Shown one piece after another: positions 6,043 through 6,174 of a stretch of DNA of 6,174 nt (position 1 is its first letter; each line of letters starts with the position of its first letter). A model generated the notes under the pieces. It ran no database searches. It was not told the DNA's origin and saw nothing but the letters and a program-made list of their open reading frames with translations. The DNA lies in assembly GCA_946545145.1 (NCBI GenBank), contig CAMNNG010000068.1, positions 1 through 6,174 on the forward strand, in the 5' to 3' direction. A program made the position numbers and the translations under genes. This DNA is from an uncultured Bacillota bacterium (GTDB taxonomy: Bacteria; Bacillota; Clostridia; Peptostreptococcales; Anaerovoracaceae).

Positions 6043-6049
6043 CCTCCTT
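6043..6049 (-). promoter_or_regulatory. Ribosome binding site that sets the deacetylase-acetyltransferase start
   Basis: AAGGAGG on the minus strand lies 11 bases before the ATG at 6031. The spacing is slightly long, but there is no other ATG, GTG or TTG in frame between them, and the match is strong. Confidence 0.75.
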
Positions 6050-6061
6050 GTATATAAGTGT

Positions 6062-6091
6062 AACATAGAGTTGGGAAAATAGAGTAAGCAA
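6062..6091 (-). promoter_or_regulatory. Weak candidate promoter of the deacetylase-acetyltransferase gene
   Basis: On the minus strand TTGCTT (6091-6086) and TATGTT (6067-6062) are separated by 18 bases, each a four-of-six match. An overlapping alternative is the extended -10-like TGTTACACT (6065-6057). Either would start transcription just before the ribosome binding site. The matches are modest, so this is tentative. Confidence 0.28.
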
Positions 6092-6151
6092 ATGATCCGG
6101 TAAGCGCCTGCCTTGTCCGCCGGAGCGGGGTGTTGTAAAATGTTAGGTGAT

Positions 6152-6174
6152 ATGATTTCGCTTATCGTTCCAAC
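6152..6174 (+). CDS. Partial gene start, probable family 2 glycosyltransferase N-terminus
   Basis: An ATG at 6152 opens a frame reading MISLIVP followed by a Thr begun at the window edge. M-I-S-(L/V)-I-V-P is the usual first beta strand of GT-A fold family 2 glycosyltransferases, which transfer sugars from nucleotide-sugar donors. AGGTGAT directly precedes the ATG and matches the anti-16S consensus, with a short spacing. An in-frame ATG at 6140, with GGGG at 6127-6130, would add MLGD. It is divergent from the deacetylase-acetyltransferase gene, a context compatible with glycan or glycolipid synthesis. Only seven full codons are visible, so the call is tentative. Confidence 0.42.

Noticed and set aside
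6032..6091. TTG-initiated 20-residue N-terminal extension of the deacetylase-acetyltransferase
   Set aside because: The extension is translated from the ribosome binding site and probable promoter region. The first ATG at 6031 has AAGGAGG upstream, and the deacetylase domain begins normally after it.
6113..6141. TTGTCC-17-TAAAAT promoter-like pair before the partial plus-strand gene
   Set aside because: The spacing is ideal, but the predicted start site (about 6148) would fall only about four bases before the ATG at 6152, removing the ribosome binding site. Unless the gene is read leaderless, this is probably chance.

Overview
The window looks like a chromosomal segment of an anaerobic Firmicute, most likely class Clostridia. 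This is inferred from the strong GGAGG-type ribosome binding sites, sigma-A style promoters (TTGACA/TATACT and extended TGnTATAAT), a lipobox lipoprotein, the MacB/LolD-like ATPase plus large FtsX-type permease pair, and a moderate G+C content with many GAC/ATC/GTC/AAG codons. The sequence alone does not fix a genus. I see no tRNA, rRNA, CRISPR array, insertion sequence or phage gene.

Layout, left to right. Positions 3-566 (minus) encode a small flavin reductase-like protein. A strong minus-strand intrinsic terminator (603-632) separates it from a YkvA-like DUF1232 protein (665-1072, minus), which has its own extended -10 promoter. Next come a 772-residue FtsX/MacB-type ABC permease (1132-3450, minus) and its ATPase (3464-4162, minus). 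These two are separated by 13 bases, and the permease ribosome binding site touches the ATPase stop codon. I see no terminator between the permease and the DUF1232 gene. ATPase-permease-DUF1232 may therefore be one transcript ending at 603-632.

Positions 4163-4354 form a divergent regulatory region. The ABC operon has a near-consensus promoter (TTGACA, 17-base spacer, TATACT). Just downstream of its expected start site lies a perfect dyad (AGTTAG-N6-CTAACT) that matches 14 of 19 bases of the DtxR/IdeR iron-box consensus. On the other side an extended -10 promoter drives a small lipoprotein of unknown function (4355-4810, plus). The lipoprotein converges with the next gene on a strong terminator (about 4837-4870) that should work in both directions.

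The right end holds a two-domain protein (4907-6031, minus): an N-terminal PIG-L/LmbE-type zinc deacetylase fused to a C-terminal GNAT acetyltransferase. Divergent from it, the last 23 bases probably begin a plus-strand gene reading MISLIVP, a typical opening of a family 2 glycosyltransferase, cut by the window edge.

The most interesting points are the possible metal-responsive control of an ABC exporter/permease system divergent from an orphan lipoprotein, and the deacetylase-acetyltransferase fusion, which suggests N-acyl exchange on an amino sugar or related amine. Both functional readings are inference.
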